From positions 434,001-498,000 of the forward strand of contig CAOLHI010000649.1 of NCBI GenBank assembly GCA_948474755.1: DNA of 64,000 nt, written 5' to 3'. The DNA is from Ctenosaura bakeri. Its lineage: Eukaryota > Chordata > Lepidosauria > Squamata > Iguanidae. Shown here one piece after another: positions 26,085-39,047 of the stretch (its first letter is position 1; the number at the start of each line of letters is the position of its first letter). Both the position numbers and the translations under genes were made by a program. The notes under the pieces were generated by a model. The model worked only from the letters and a program-made list of their open reading frames with translations, was not told the origin of the DNA and made no database searches.

Positions 26085-28114
26085 CTCTCTGTAAAATGGT
26101 TCATGTTTCCTTTGCAGAGAAGGTTTGTCAACAGTATAAGTGTAGGTTCAAACAAGGCCTCATGTCTTGAAACCAAAACCCCTGATACTGCACAGTACAC
26201 AGAGTCTGCAAACAATGCAGCCATGAACTATTTTCCTGTTTGAGAGCAAAACAGTCAGGTACACAGACATGCAGAGCATCACAGTGCTGTTCTGGAAGGT
26301 GTTAGTCAGTGACACTGCCAGATCTCCATTCTCAGACTGACTATATCACAAAAATATGCCATTACTCATGTTTAGATACAAGGTGGGAATCTTCTTCCTA
26401 CGAAAAACCACTCATCTGATTGAGAGCCACAGCCAGTGGAGGGTGCAGTTGACAGCACTGCAAAGCACATAGCATTCTCTCTCCCTCTTCAGTTCTATCT
26501 CTGCAAGCAACAAATCTCCCCATCACTAACACTACCCAGATGTGGATGAGGGAAGGAGGAGCTGTTATCTCACTACTGTGGAGTTGAACTCTGAAGTAAC
26601 AGTGTGATGGTTGAATTATTACTACAATTGTTCTGACTTATAATTTTGCACTTGACTTATTTTATTCAGTCTTTTGACTGCACGTACAAAGACTTGCACA
26701 CACAAACAGAGAGATAGGTGCATCTGAGTAACCCAGATTTCTTTTCTCTCGGCAAGGCAGGTATGATTCACGTATATCTTTCACTGCAGAAATAAATACA
26801 CATATATTTCACATATATCTATTTTACTGCACAATGAACAATGGCATATTTTGTACAGACCAGTCTTCCCTCAGCATACTCTTCAAAATATTGTGGACTG
26901 CAGCTCTTATGGCAAGGAACAGTGGCAGCTGCTGAACACCTGCTTGGGAGAAATGGGTCTATACAAAAGAAATCAAATGCTGCCTCTGGAACAAAAAAAA
27001 AAAAAAGTGAAACAATGACGCGGTGACCCAAACAGATAGCTTATTTTTCCCTATTTGAAAAGTGCTCTCTTACTTGAAAGTTGCCACATTTGAACTAGCC
27101 TTCAAATGTAAAACAGTGCCTTGCTATGTTTCAATTTATTTTAAAGTTCTCATCCTTTTATTAATCTGTAACAGAATACATATTCCAGTATTTTTTCACC
27201 TTCTTGTGAGCTGGAAATCTTTGCAAAGATCTTCATATACCTGGGAGCTGCAGTTTCTTTGGCTGTCACTTTTCCCATAGCTTAGGCTGCTACCATCCCT
27301 ATTAAACTTCAACAAGGTTTGGCAGCTTTTTCCTGCCAAGCAGCCTTGATTCCAAATTATAAATAAGAGGGAATATGGTAAAGACAGAAAGTGAGTCAAG
27401 CAGAAGGTGTTCTGTAACTATGTTGTTTCTAAGGTACAGTCTGGACACACTACCAGTTGATCTCTTCATTGCAAAACTAATAATCTCATTTTCTTTGGCT
27501 GTTATTGGCCTCTTTATGGTTAGCAATGAATAGGAGAGAAACTTTTCCTTCATGTTGCAAAATAAGCAATAGAATAATTGCAGTAACAATAGCATGCAAT
27601 GATTTAACAGTCTGGCATAACTCAAAACCAACCCTCTCTAGCTTAACCTCCCAAAGGATTCTGGAAAAAACATTAATCTTTCTGAGAGTGGAAAAAGAAG
27701 TTTAAGTGCTTGGCAAAGGAGAGAGTCAATATCATGTGTTTTCATTTTTTTTTCCTGGTATGTGACTAAGGTAAGGAGAATGGAGGAGAGCAGTATCATT
27801 TATGTTGCTTCTGATCCCCATCTAGTGAGTGAATTGAAGAACTGCACAATGCTGGGAGTAATTTCAGGATACTTACAACAAAATGATAACATTTTAAAAC
27901 TCTTTTAATTGAAGTGATTCCCTTAAAGAGAGTGGATACGTTTTAAGTAGTGAAGATTTTCAGTGACGATGAAACCTCATGTCCAAGATATCTTGGGAAG
28001 CACACATTTTATCATCTTTAGATTTGTTACATGCTGGCCAAAATCCAAATGATACTGAGAGCTGAATTAGATCCAGTCAATCAATGGGAATTATGTAAGT
28101 TGTGACTTACCACA

Positions 28115-28311
28115 GAGAGCCAATGTGGACCCTGGTATCCTAGAGTCTAAATTTCTGTTCAGCCATGGAAACTCGCTGGGTGAACTTGGGCAAGTCATAT
28201 TCTCAGCCTTAGAGAAAGGCAATAGCAAACCTCCTCTGAATAAATATTGCCAAGAAACCCTGATAACAGGGTTGCTGTATATCTCAGTTTACTTGGAGGT
28301 ATATAACCAAG
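28115..28311 (+). mobile_element. Sauria SINE, head damaged
   Basis: Starts GAGAGCCAATGTGG but the sequence between the A and B boxes is shortened. Body: CCATGGAAACTCGCTGGGTG, ACTTGGGCAAGTCATATTC, AGGCAATAGCAAACCTCC; the end GTTTACTTGGAGGTATATAA is diverged. Confidence 0.82.
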
Positions 28312-29998
28312 AAAATCAAACAAATGATTTACAACTTTGCAATTTGATTTGGTGGGCTTACTGTAGCTTGGACAAGATACTGGGTTTAGCACACTGTTTA
28401 GATAAAAGTAGCAACATAACCTGAATAAGACAATATTCTTAGACCTAAATACAAACGCTTATCCCAGTTTGAGCATATCTATAAAATCCATGGACATTAC
28501 ACATGTGTTGACTTACTATTCAGCAACTGATTTCGTGGGTTTATTCTAGGTGGGACTATAGATTATATTTAGGCCTTACACTCTACTATAAATTAGGTGG
28601 TTATCAGAATGCAAACATCTGGTTTTCTTACCATTATTTTTCATACAAAAATGTGCATGACTTAATTGGAAGAGGTGGCTGACCAGATGAGGGTGGGAGA
28701 TGGTGCAAACAGGCCATATTGCTCGATGATGAAGACAGAGTTAACTAGCTTTCCATGGCTGTCTGATTGAGGGAAAGAAGACTACACAGTTGGGGTTCTC
28801 TACTTTGTTTGAAAGACAATGAACTTTAAAGAAAGATTTTTAAGCCTCATAAGGAATAGGTAAACTGCAAAGTTATACGCATTCTTCAAGATTTTTGTCT
28901 TACTGGATTGTTCTGATTTTGCACATTGCACACAATGTCCACTTGTCCAAAACTAATGGAGAAATATTACTATTACATAGAAATGCATCTACAAATTTTG
29001 AATGAGTAACTAAGAGAAAAGCTCAAGGACACTACTATGAGAGCGTCTTACAACTAGAGATGAGTTTAACAGCCTGAAGAATATCAGTGTATTTTGGTTT
29101 TCCACAAAACCTTTAAATCCTAATGTCTCCCAAATAATTCCTGTTTCATCATATAACCAGGATTGTGGGTTTTTTTCCTGAACTAAACTGAAAAGCATGC
29201 TGACTTTCAGACTGTATAACAGCCCTATACCTCAGTGGAGAACCCTTCTCTTATTTCTGTACGAGTCACTGTTTTGGGCAAACAAGTCTAAGGTCTCGTA
29301 CACAGAGTGAGCAGACTCCTCTGGGCTAAGTAATACAGTTTCATCACTATATTGGAGTGACTGAAAAATCCAACAGCTCCCAGTATGAGGTCACAGTAAT
29401 ATTAGCCTTGTCAATCAGAAGACAACTGGAAGAAGGCAATGTGAGAACAACAATTCACTCAGAGATACAGCAGATAAATACTTTGGGCTCACAAGAAAGA
29501 CATTACTTAATTTGACCCTTGGGTTACTCTAATGTATCCTGGCACATTACGGGAAGTCATGTTTTAACCAATGTATTTAGTTTGTACAGGCATGATGTTG
29601 TGATGAAGTGCAAACAAACAGACCTCTCTCTAAAAAAAACCCTAATAAATTGACATCAAATAAATTTGACATTGAAAATGGCAGCACTCAAATATTGAAA
29701 ATACTTTAACTATCCAGGACACTTTCAAAGACATATTTAAATACAAAAGTGGTAAAATACAAACCATCAAGGTATTCAACTTTATCTCATGTGGTCTGAA
29801 CAATTACAAAGGCTTTTAAAAAACAACAATAATCACACTACATAGCTAAATCAAACCATCAATACAAGAATAACAGCCAACTATTGTTCTTTTTAATGGT
29901 CACTGTGAAGATAATTCTCATGGTTTATACTTTGTGTTGTCTGGTTCTCTCTGATCTCAGTATAATCTCCTGTTTCCTCCTACTGTGTGTACATTGCA

Positions 29999-30002
29999 TG
30001 GC

Positions 30003-30055
<53 letters not shown>

Positions 30056-30070
30056 GGGGAGGGAGACAGG
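29999..30070. repeat. (GT)n(GA)n compound microsatellite
   Basis: GTGTGT run changing to GAGAGA, then GACAGA and GGGA units. Confidence 0.95.
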
Positions 30071-30221
30071 AGGATAAACTTCATATACCTGATGAATGCA
30101 CTGTGGTATCATCTTGTATATATCCCTCTATAAATACAATTCATGTTTGCAATTCATACTTGCAAGTACAATCTGGTCAAATTTTCTGATGTCTAGGCAG
30201 TCTTGCTTGCAGAATTACACT

Positions 30222-30308
30222 GCAGTCCCAAAACGTTCACTGAGAACTAAGCCCCACTGAATCCAAAGGGATTTTCTCCTAGGTTAAGTACATATAGGAT
30301 TGTACCAT
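30222..30308 (+). repeat. Short dispersed repeat, family D, copy 2
   Basis: ACTAAGCCCCACTGAATCCA then TAAGTACATATAGGATTGTA; aligns with the reverse complement of 15008-15085. Confidence 0.5.
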
Positions 30309-31796
30309 AAGAAGCTTAAATCCACTCTCTTTTTTCAAAAGCTGAATTTTCACCCAACCACCAATATCGTTAGACTTCTGGTAAATACAGCCACCTCAGT
30401 TTCTACAAATAGAATATCCTATTGTATTGAAACCTGCACTTAAAATGCTGTTCTGCAATATATACCTGTCCTATCACTGCAATCATGTTTACAAGGAAAC
30501 ACATCCAACTAGAAATTCTTTCTTTTTTTCTTTCTTTTAAAGTAAGTCTTGAAAATATCCAAGTCATACAAACATCCAAGTACTATGATCAGCCACATGG
30601 TTCTCTCTAGAAAAAGAGATCAGATTTGGTCTGCTGGAAGGCAAGGAACAACTCAAAGAAGCTGCAAGGTTGTAACTGGTAGTCTCTTACACCAAAGAAA
30701 ACTGAGCATTCTTTAAACACATAGGGGGATGTGTTGGTCTTTTAATTTTTTTTTTAACAGAGCAGTCATTTTTTAAAAGTTGTAGATTCTCATGATTGCA
30801 CCAAGAAAAGATTAACCACAGGGACACCAATTAGAAATTTAAGTGCATTTCTGTTGCACTGGTGCCCCCCAATGGTACTTTTTTTCACTGCTGGCCAAGA
30901 ACAAGAAGGAATTACTATTTGTGGGGGGGGGCTCTGTTTGTGCGCGTACCTGTATTATAGAATGACTCCACAAACTGAAAAACTATTATCTCCTTTGTAG
31001 AGGAGCCCTGACTTCACACTATTATGTATAGGATATTTTAAACTGCTCCCTTTCAGTCTTTTTATTTATATCCTTTTCCAATCTAGTCTGGCTGGAACAT
31101 AGTTGTTTTTCAACACTGATGAATAACTATTTTAAAATTAAGGATTTTTTTTTTTAAAAAAAAAAAAACCTATTACCTCCAGAAAGTAAGGTTAAAGTCC
31201 AATTTTCAAGATTTTTGCATAATGTATTCTCTTTAAAGGTTTGTGAATGCACAAAATACATTGTTGTACATTACGATGTTAAAGCACCTTAAACTGAATA
31301 TTTAAAATCATTTTTTTCAAATGAGATGCCCATCTCATGCTCTCCAACATTTCACAGATAAAAACTGAGATGTGGCTGTGCAACATTGGCGTGTTGTCAA
31401 GATGGGAAAAGTTTTTGAGGAAGAACAGACAAGCCAGGAGAGGCTGCGGCATGTTTCTTTTGCCTGAGTCTACAGGGAAGGACGAGATTCCACCTCTTCC
31501 TCTTCTCTGTTGAGATAATTGAGTGTGAACTACTTTTGCCCTTTGAACTCAGTTTGCAGCAACTAAAGTTAAGTCAAGGACAAAAGGGAAAGTGGGAAAA
31601 GGAAAGAGAAACTATGGGATAAAAAGAGTTGAAAAAGTGGATGGGGGGGTTAATTGGGACTGTCCCTGCCAAATTGAGACAGTTGGAAGGTACACTAACT
31701 CTTCAAGGTTTAAGAGCAGCAGTCCAAGGGGAGATTTGCACTGCAGCAGCTCAAGTAGGAAAAAAACTCTGTAGACATCAGCCCTGTCTCTCTCAA

Positions 31797-31816
31797 AGAG
31801 AGAGAGAGAGAGAGAC
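31797..31816. repeat. (GA)n microsatellite
   Basis: Ten GA units. Confidence 0.9.
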
Positions 31817-32059
31817 TTTCTTTAGTTCCTGGCTGTGGCAGAAACAGAAGCTGAAGATCCACTCTGAAGATCCCTAGGATGGTATCAAAGTAACTAACAT
31901 GAAGTGTTTAGCTATTTGATAGAACAGTTACAGGTGTGGTGCCCCTTTATTCAGATGCCTTAAATGTTATTCTGAGATGGCAAAATACAGAGAGAGAGAG
32001 AAAGCACAAATAATGCATACAAAAGGCTAATAAATAAATGCCAAGGGCCTTCTTGGTAG

Positions 32060-32150
32060 ATGTTCCCAGGCTTTGGATCTCCCTCTTTAAGGACTTTTAT
32101 AGATTGGTCTTAAGTGGGGATATAAATGAATGAACATCACTGCGAATAAC
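32060..32150 (+). repeat. Possible L2/CR1-like LINE 3' end
   Basis: GATCTCCCTCTTTAAGGAC followed by GGGGATATAAATGAATGAA, the sort of tail that ends CR1/L2-clade elements. Weak evidence. Confidence 0.35.
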
Positions 32151-33830
32151 ATCATCATCAACAACAATTAAATAGAGCTATTGTTTATGACAACAGGGGA
32201 ATCTCTTTCAGCCCAAGGGCCAAATTCTACCTCAGAGAAACTGGGAAGAGTTAAAAACAAAACACTGGGACTAAAATTATCACTATGTTTTAGATCAAAA
32301 CTCTTGCTTACAGTAAATTAGTCTTAATAGAGGCATTTTAACCTTGTGAGAAAATCTGTACAAAAGCTTCAAAAACCCAAATGGTGGTTCAGGACTCCAA
32401 GATCCTGAACTGGAATACTAAGAGGACTGAATTCTTAAAATTACTTATGGAAAGGAGATTGAACATGACACATCAACTATGTTGCCCAATTAAGTATTCA
32501 ACCTCATGAGGACACAGATCTGGGAGGCTAAAAACGTATAGAAAAACTTCAATGTCCTTCCCATAAAATGTTTAAAAAGCCAATACAAACTGTCATTACT
32601 CATTTATGAGATTGTGACTTTGACCACTGAAGACAATCAAGCAACTTCATAAAATATTAAACAACAGAAAAAAGAGGGGCTGTTTTTGAATATATAAGAG
32701 CATGATTACATTTCACATTGCCAACCTAATCTAATTGTATACAAAAATGGAGAAAAGAGAAGACAAGGGAAAGACAAAGGAAAGAAAACAAAAGCCCATT
32801 CAGGACCTAAAAGCAGGATAATAGAAACAAACTATTATCTCTGTTCAGTTTTTTACAGAACCTCAGGCCAGCCACTAGCTTCCTGATAAATTTCAAGCGG
32901 TGTGGGCATTAAAAAAAAAGATGAACAACAAATAAAAAGAAACATAAATTTCTAAGACTTTGGCCAAGATCCTGCATCACAGGCTGCAATGCATAACTTT
33001 ATAATAGAGCAACATCACTGACATGAAACACAACCATGTTGGAGAACTGTGACCACACACAGATACTGTGCAAGATGTCTTGTTGTGCAACAGGGTCTCC
33101 CACTGCACAATGGGACATTACAAGAAGTGGGGTCCTTTTTCCAGTCAGACACAGGGCAGCCACAACTTTCCAGTGACCTCCATTCTGGATTACCAGTGCC
33201 CCATGGCTCTAATGGAAGCCACTGCCCCCCTCTCATTGTGCAGTCACTGTAGAAGGGTAATCTGACCCATGGTGACCTTTGCTAAAATGGCCACACTGCT
33301 TGCTTCACTTGTGTAATAGTCCCAATGCATCAACTATGAAAACACTCCCCTCCTGGAAATACAACCACAGTTCTAAACTGAACAATCCCAAGTTGGTTTA
33401 CAACATTGCAAACACCCAATATGAGGCCAGCCTTGTTATACACCCATTTCTTTTACATTCAAGATGAATGGTTTTGGAAAATGAATGTTAATTAGACTGC
33501 AAAAAATCTCATTAATCCACATATTTTTAACTAAAAAGCACTGACAGTTTTGGCTCGTGCTATTGGACGGTGCCCTCCAGTTTTATCAGATGTTGGATTT
33601 TGCTGTTTAAAAATAAAGGTCATTTATCTGCAGCTAAATTGTAGACACTATTTCCTGGCACAGATAAATTTGAAAGAGACACTTCCTTAAGTAGTTCTAT
33701 TTTTATCTCTTAACTATAATAATATACTAATTAGTTATGATGACACTTATGAATGCAATTTTTAAAAGCAGACTATTGCTTTAATCATCACTGGAAGGAT
33801 GCTCCAAAATTTCAGAAACTATGAGGCCAC

Positions 33831-33896
33831 AGTAACATAGAAAGCTGCTTTATATAAAGTCACTCTAGCCATTATTGATTATTTTGCCTTACAGTC
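33831..33896 (-). mobile_element. 3' end of the second tRNA-type SINE family
   Basis: AACATAGAAAGCTGCTTTAT, then AGTCACTCTAGCCATTATTG on the + strand is the reversed tail of this SINE family. Head not present. Confidence 0.5.
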
Positions 33897-33903
33897 ATCT
33901 TAA

Positions 33904-33931
33904 ACACATACACACACGCACACACAGACAC
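33904..33931. repeat. (CA)n microsatellite
   Basis: Interrupted CA run. Confidence 0.85.
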
Positions 33932-34399
33932 AATAAAATAAATGTGATTTTCTGAATTCTGGACTATCTCATAAATTTGTCTTTAGAAAAGTAAGACACC
34001 TGCCATCTCAGGGGAAATTGCAGATTTACTTATGGTAACATAATTTTAAGCAATAAAGTTTGAGGGGGAGAAATGTGAAATTATACAAAACAATAAAAAA
34101 AAAACCCTTCAAAAATTAATTCATGTATTCCTCCAGAATACATGTACATCTCATTCAATGCATTACTGAACTTCACTTACAGTTTTTAACATCTTAGGGA
34201 TGTAAGAAATGAATTTATACAAGGTTACTCCAGAGCCTGGCTTGTTAGAAATAGCATGTTACATGTTTAGTAACCCAACAATATGTGATAACTTGTTTTT
34301 ACTTTTAGCAACAAAATGACAATGGTATTATAATTTTGAACAATGAGTAACATTTCTTGTAGTATATAGGAGGGGAAACATGGGAAAGTGACCTGAGAC

Positions 34400-34625
34400 A
34401 CTACGCTGGGAAGCTTACTTTTATTGTTAGTGAATGAAAAACCTATGTGCGCTTAAATTCGTATGTGTTATGTATAATGCCTATATAAGTCTGTATAATA
34501 CTATGGACTCTAGTCCTGGCAACACCTGAAGTTTTCATGCTTCCAAAAGTCCACGCTACCATATGTATTTTTGGATTCCTGCAATAAAGCTATTGCAATT
34601 AATTCTGAGTCATTTACTCAAACCT
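34400..34625 (+). other. Possible solo LTR remnant
   Basis: A TATATAAG box at about 34482 is followed 90-100 bases later by CCTGCAATAAAGCTATTGC and a short T-rich tail, a promoter-then-polyadenylation layout typical of an LTR. No TG/CA ends or target duplication could be fixed, and no retroviral genes are nearby. Confidence 0.25.
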
Positions 34626-34680
34626 GGAACCAATGGCTGTCTATGAAAGGCACAGTCTATGAAAGCTTATGCTAAATAAC
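34620..34680 (+). repeat. Dispersed repeat, family E, copy 2, left part
   Basis: Left piece ends GAAAGCTTATGCTAAATAAC; the right piece resumes at 38687 with ATGATAAATAAAAGTTGATG and TCTTTAAGGTGCC (to about 38780). The old L1 splits it, leaving an imperfect target duplication ATGCTAAATAAC / ATGATAAATAAA. Confidence 0.6.
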
Positions 34681-37600
34681 TTTTTTTTTTTAAAAAAAAA
34701 TTATTATTACATTGCATCACATTAATTCCAAGAACAACTTCCTTGTACTTCATACACTTATTTTAATAACATATATTACAAATTACATATAGCACTATAT
34801 CTTCTTAATCCTCTAGATACATTCTAGCTATCTCCATCCATTTTATGTCCCATGTTTGTGCCACTTCTTCCCAATCTCATTTCACTGGATTTAAAATTGT
34901 GTTGTTTTAACATTATTAATTTATCCATTTGATACATGGCTAGTAATTTAAGTAACCATTCTTTCTCAGAAGATATCTCATTAAGTTGGGCTGCTTTTAT
35001 CATATATAACAGCCCCGTTCCCTGTTTCTTCTGCATCTTATCATCTAAATCATCCAACATATTCGTAAAAAAAATAAAAAAATAAATCCGGATACACTGG
35101 GATTTTTAGCTTTAAAGTACACATTATTAGAGTATGGATCCTTTTCCAAAATTTCTTTGCTTTAGAACGTTGCACCACATATGGTAATAAATTCCAAATT
35201 TTTCACATTTCCAACATGTATCCTTAGTTTTTTTTTATCAATTTTTGCTAATTTAATAGGTGTTATATGCCATCTATAGTATTTTATAATAGTTTTCTAT
35301 TAGCATCTAGTAAACTTCAAATTTTGATTCCACATCTTTTCCCAATTTCCAAGCTTAACTGTTTGGCCAATGTTCTATGCCCATTTAGTCATATTATCAT
35401 TTACTATCTCCTGTTCCATTTCCAGTTTTATTAAAATTGTGTATATCTCTTTTATTATATGATCTTCTTTTCTAAGATTATAAATTTTTTGTTCTATTCC
35501 TTCCATCTTCAAATCTATTTTATATCTTTCAATTATTTGTCTGTGAATTAACCAATGGCAAGATATACATTTTAAGTTCAGTTATTCAATTGCCTTGATT
35601 TTAAATTCATCACCTAGTTTCTTCAATAAAGTTTTCTAAGTCAGCCATTTATTGGAATATAAATTCTCTAATTTATGGAAGGGCTTTTGAGGTGACAGCC
35701 ATGGTGGGATTCTCAATAGTCTTTCTTATGAGTATTGAATTCTTTAGTCCTCTCCTGTTTATTGTACCCAAGATACATACGCTATCCATAATATAGATCA
35801 GCACCTTCTAAATCTAATAATCTTCTATTCTCTAATTTTATTCAATCTGATATCCAGGTTAAGGCACAAGCATGGTAATAAGATTTTAAATTCAGAAATC
35901 TCAGACCTCCTCTTTCCTTTATATCTTGAAGTGCTTTCCATTTTATTCTTGGTTCCTTGTTCAGCCAAATAAACTTTGACATGTCTCTATACCAATTTTT
36001 AAATGGCTCATAATTTTGAATAATCAGTAGTCTCTGGAACAGAAATATCATTTTAGATAAGAAATTCATTTTAATTGTAGCAATTCTTCCTAGTAAACAA
36101 AGGTTTAGTTTATTTCATTTTTAAAGATCTTCTTTTATCCTGTTCCAAGCCAACTTACAGTTATTATCAAATAAACCTACATTTTTCTTTATTATTGTTA
36201 TTCCAAGATACTTAACTTTCTTTCCTACTTTAAGTTTTATATCTCTTCTCTATTCTGATTCTTCTTCTTTACTGATATTTTTTGTGATTGTAACTGTTTT
36301 ATTTTTATTCATTTTGAAACCTGTAAAGTCTCTGAATTTAAATAGTATCTCCATCTATCTGCTCAAACTTGTTTTGGAATCCTCTAATAGAAATACTAAG
36401 CTGTCCAGAAATGCTCTCAGTTTAAGTTTTTGTCCTTTAATTTCTATTCCTTTTATTTCTATATCTTTCCTGATTTTCCTATTCAAAATTTCCAATGCTA
36501 TCAGAAACAATAAAAGCAGACAACCTTGTCTTGTTCCTTTATGGATCCTTTTTGTCATTGATTAATATCTGAGCTGTTTGGTCTTTCTATATACAGTAAT
36601 TATCCAATCCATTATCCAATACATGTAAACTTCACCTGAATTCATTTTATTTAATGTTTCCAGTAAGAATGTCTAATTGACATCATCAAACACTTTCAAA
36701 GCATCCACAAATATCATTGCCATTTTCTGCAATTTATATCTGCCATAATATTCTATGGCATTTAGGACTATTAACTGCCTTTTTGGAAGGAATTTGCACT
36801 CGTCACCATGGATCCAGTCTTTTAAAATTCTTTTTAACTCTCTGCCAAAATTGTGGTAAATATCTTACACAGTCCTCCCTCCACATTTGTGAGGCTGATG
36901 TTTGCAAACTTGATTATTCATGAGGCTCCTCCCTCTTGCCTCCCCCACATTCTTCCTTGCCCATTCCCCTGCCTTTGGCCTGAATATGCATATCTTTCTT
37001 CCATGGACCTGGGCAAAAGTCAAATGAATGGCAGGGGGCAGCCCCACATGCATGCCTTCTCTACTCATGTTGCTGCCCTCTCCCATTCACTTGTCTACTG
37101 TCCAAGCAATTGGAAGGCAGCACACTTGGGCAAATGCAAGTTAATGGACGGGAAGTGCATGCGTGCCCTCTCCAGTCCAGTCACTGACCCCTCTCATTTG
37201 CTTGCCTATATCTCGGGCACCTGGAAGGCAGTATGCCCAGGTGAAACACAAGTGAATGGGGGGAGGTGTGTATGCACATGCCTTCTCCAAGCATATGGCT
37301 ACCTCCATCCATTGACTTGCTTATTATGTGGGTGCCTGGAAGGCAGCATGCCCTGGCAAAATGCAACTGAAGGGGGGGGAGCCCTGGAAGGAAATGGGAG
37401 GGGGACCAGCCACTTGGGCAGGGGGAGTTATGCATTTTTTTAAACTTTCCTGAGGGTTCTGCACTCCAAACCCTCACGAAAGTTGACAGCCACCGTAATC
37501 AACATTTAATAAAGATATTGGTTTAACATTCTTCAGTTCAAGTGAGTCTTTTCTTCCTTGAGGATTAGTGTAATGTTTGCCATTCCCACGATTAGACTCC

Positions 37601-38686
37601 ATCTGATTCTTTTATCTCAGTTACTGTACAAAGAAGTGGTAGTGCTAACCTTTCTCCGAATGTTTTGTAATAAATAGCTGAGAAACAGTTCGGGCCTGGG
37701 ACCTCCTGATCTTCATTTTCTTTATGGCTTCTCTCACTTCACTCATTGAGACTTTCTGATTCAATTCAATTCTTTTCTTTTTTCTTTATTTCTGAAATCA
37801 TTGGAATCTCCTCACCATCTAAATACTGGAGTAACTTTTTACAATAATCCTCATTTTTGTTTATTTGTTTCTTGAACTAATCTAGAATTGTATTCATGGA
37901 ATTCATGTATTCTTTGTTTCACTTTGTTTTGTAATTATTTGCTCTTTTTTGCTTATTTTCAATATGACATTCTCTTTTTTTTTTCCTTTTCAATTTATGA
38001 GACAGCCATTTCCTAGGCTTGTTAGCATGTTCAAAATCCCATTGCTTTATGAATTGTAATTTTGATTCTATTTCAGTAGTCATTTCTAATGATAATTCGT
38101 TTTGCAAGCCTTTTATTTCATTTTCTAATGTAATAATTCTTCTTTTCTGTACTTGTTCCATAATTAATTTTTTCTTTCTCTTTTTTCTTATATATTATAC
38201 TTTGATGGATCAAAAACCCCTCATGAGTGCTTTACTCAGATCCCACACCACCTGCATTGGTACACCCTTGTTCATATTTTCTTTAAAGTAATGTCTAAGT
38301 TCTTATTTAGCTTTGGCTACCATGTTATCATTTCTAAGCAGTGCATCTTTTCACTTCCATGAATACTCCTGTTTTTCATTGTGAATTGATAACAAAACAG
38401 GGTTGTGATCTAAAATCATCCTGTTCAAAATCTTCATATTTTCTATTCTATTTAACACTGTTTTTGAAACTAAAAACATGTTGATACTAGACCACAATTG
38501 ATGCCTGTCTGAGTAAAATGTAAAGTCTTTAGTATTTCCCAATTTATGACTACATACATCAACAAGTATTAATCCAGTAAGTCCAATAAATAAGTCTAAA
38601 AAAGCTTTGGGCAGTTTGCCTTGGTTCTTATTCCTGATGCTATGAGGTACATTTCTGTCTAGTCTTGGATCTATCACTCCATTCTA
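34681..38686 (-). pseudogene. Old L1 LINE relic, minus strand, with a secondary insertion
   Basis: Decayed L1 ORF2. From the 5' end (right): NGVIDPRLDRN, then TFYSDRHQLWSSINMFLVSK and DHNPVLLSI (endonuclease C-terminal part, 38677-38351), VKPISLLNVD (near 37520), KIFTTILAER (near 36860), HKGTRQGC (RT, near 36540), KWKALQDIKERGGLRFLNLK (near 35930), then a T-run at 34681-34691 as the reversed poly-A. Multiple stops. The endonuclease frame begins at the Asn of GDFN. The 36863-37496 interval is a later insertion. About 3.4 kb is L1 proper. Confidence 0.85.
36863..37496. mobile_element. GC-rich insert carrying a minisatellite, inside the old L1
   Basis: Interrupts the L1 frame exactly between the NVD and KIFTT codons. 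It starts CACAGTCCTCCCTCCACATT and ends AAAGTTGACAGCCACCG. The interior has about three units of 110-115 bp (from 37012, 37131 and 37241), each with a GCAAAATGCAAGTGAATGG-like start and a CTGGAAGGCAGCATGCCC-like end. Probably a non-autonomous DNA transposon; the autonomous partner is unknown. Confidence 0.6.
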
Positions 38687-38979
38687 ATGATAAATAAAAG
38701 TTGATGGTCTTTAAGGTGCCAAAAGATTCATTTCTGTTTTTGCTGCATCAGATTAAAACAGCTGCCCTCCTGGATATCAGATTAGCCAAGAATGTCATTC
38801 TCACTGTCATAACACGTATTAATGGAATTTATCCATGAGCCAAGGTCATAATTGAGGATGTTCTTCCTTCATTAAGTAATCATATACTGTCTTCTACTAA
38901 AGAACACTTAATTTTACATGCTAATGGTAATGCTATTACGACAGACCAGCATAAAGAGGCCAAAGATGTATAGATCTCC

Positions 38980-39047
38980 ACCCTGCCTTGCCTTTCTTTT
39001 CCTTTCCTTTCCTTTTCTCCCCTCCCTTCCTGTCCCTTCCCCTCTGA
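38980..39047. repeat. Polypyrimidine tract
   Basis: CCTTTCTTTTCC-type repeats, nearly pure C/T on the + strand. Confidence 0.85.

Noticed and set aside
36853..37443. 196-codon + strand open frame
   Set aside because: It spans the internal tandem units of a transposon-like insert in an old L1; openness comes from GC-rich, repeat-derived sequence and no protein family is recognisable.
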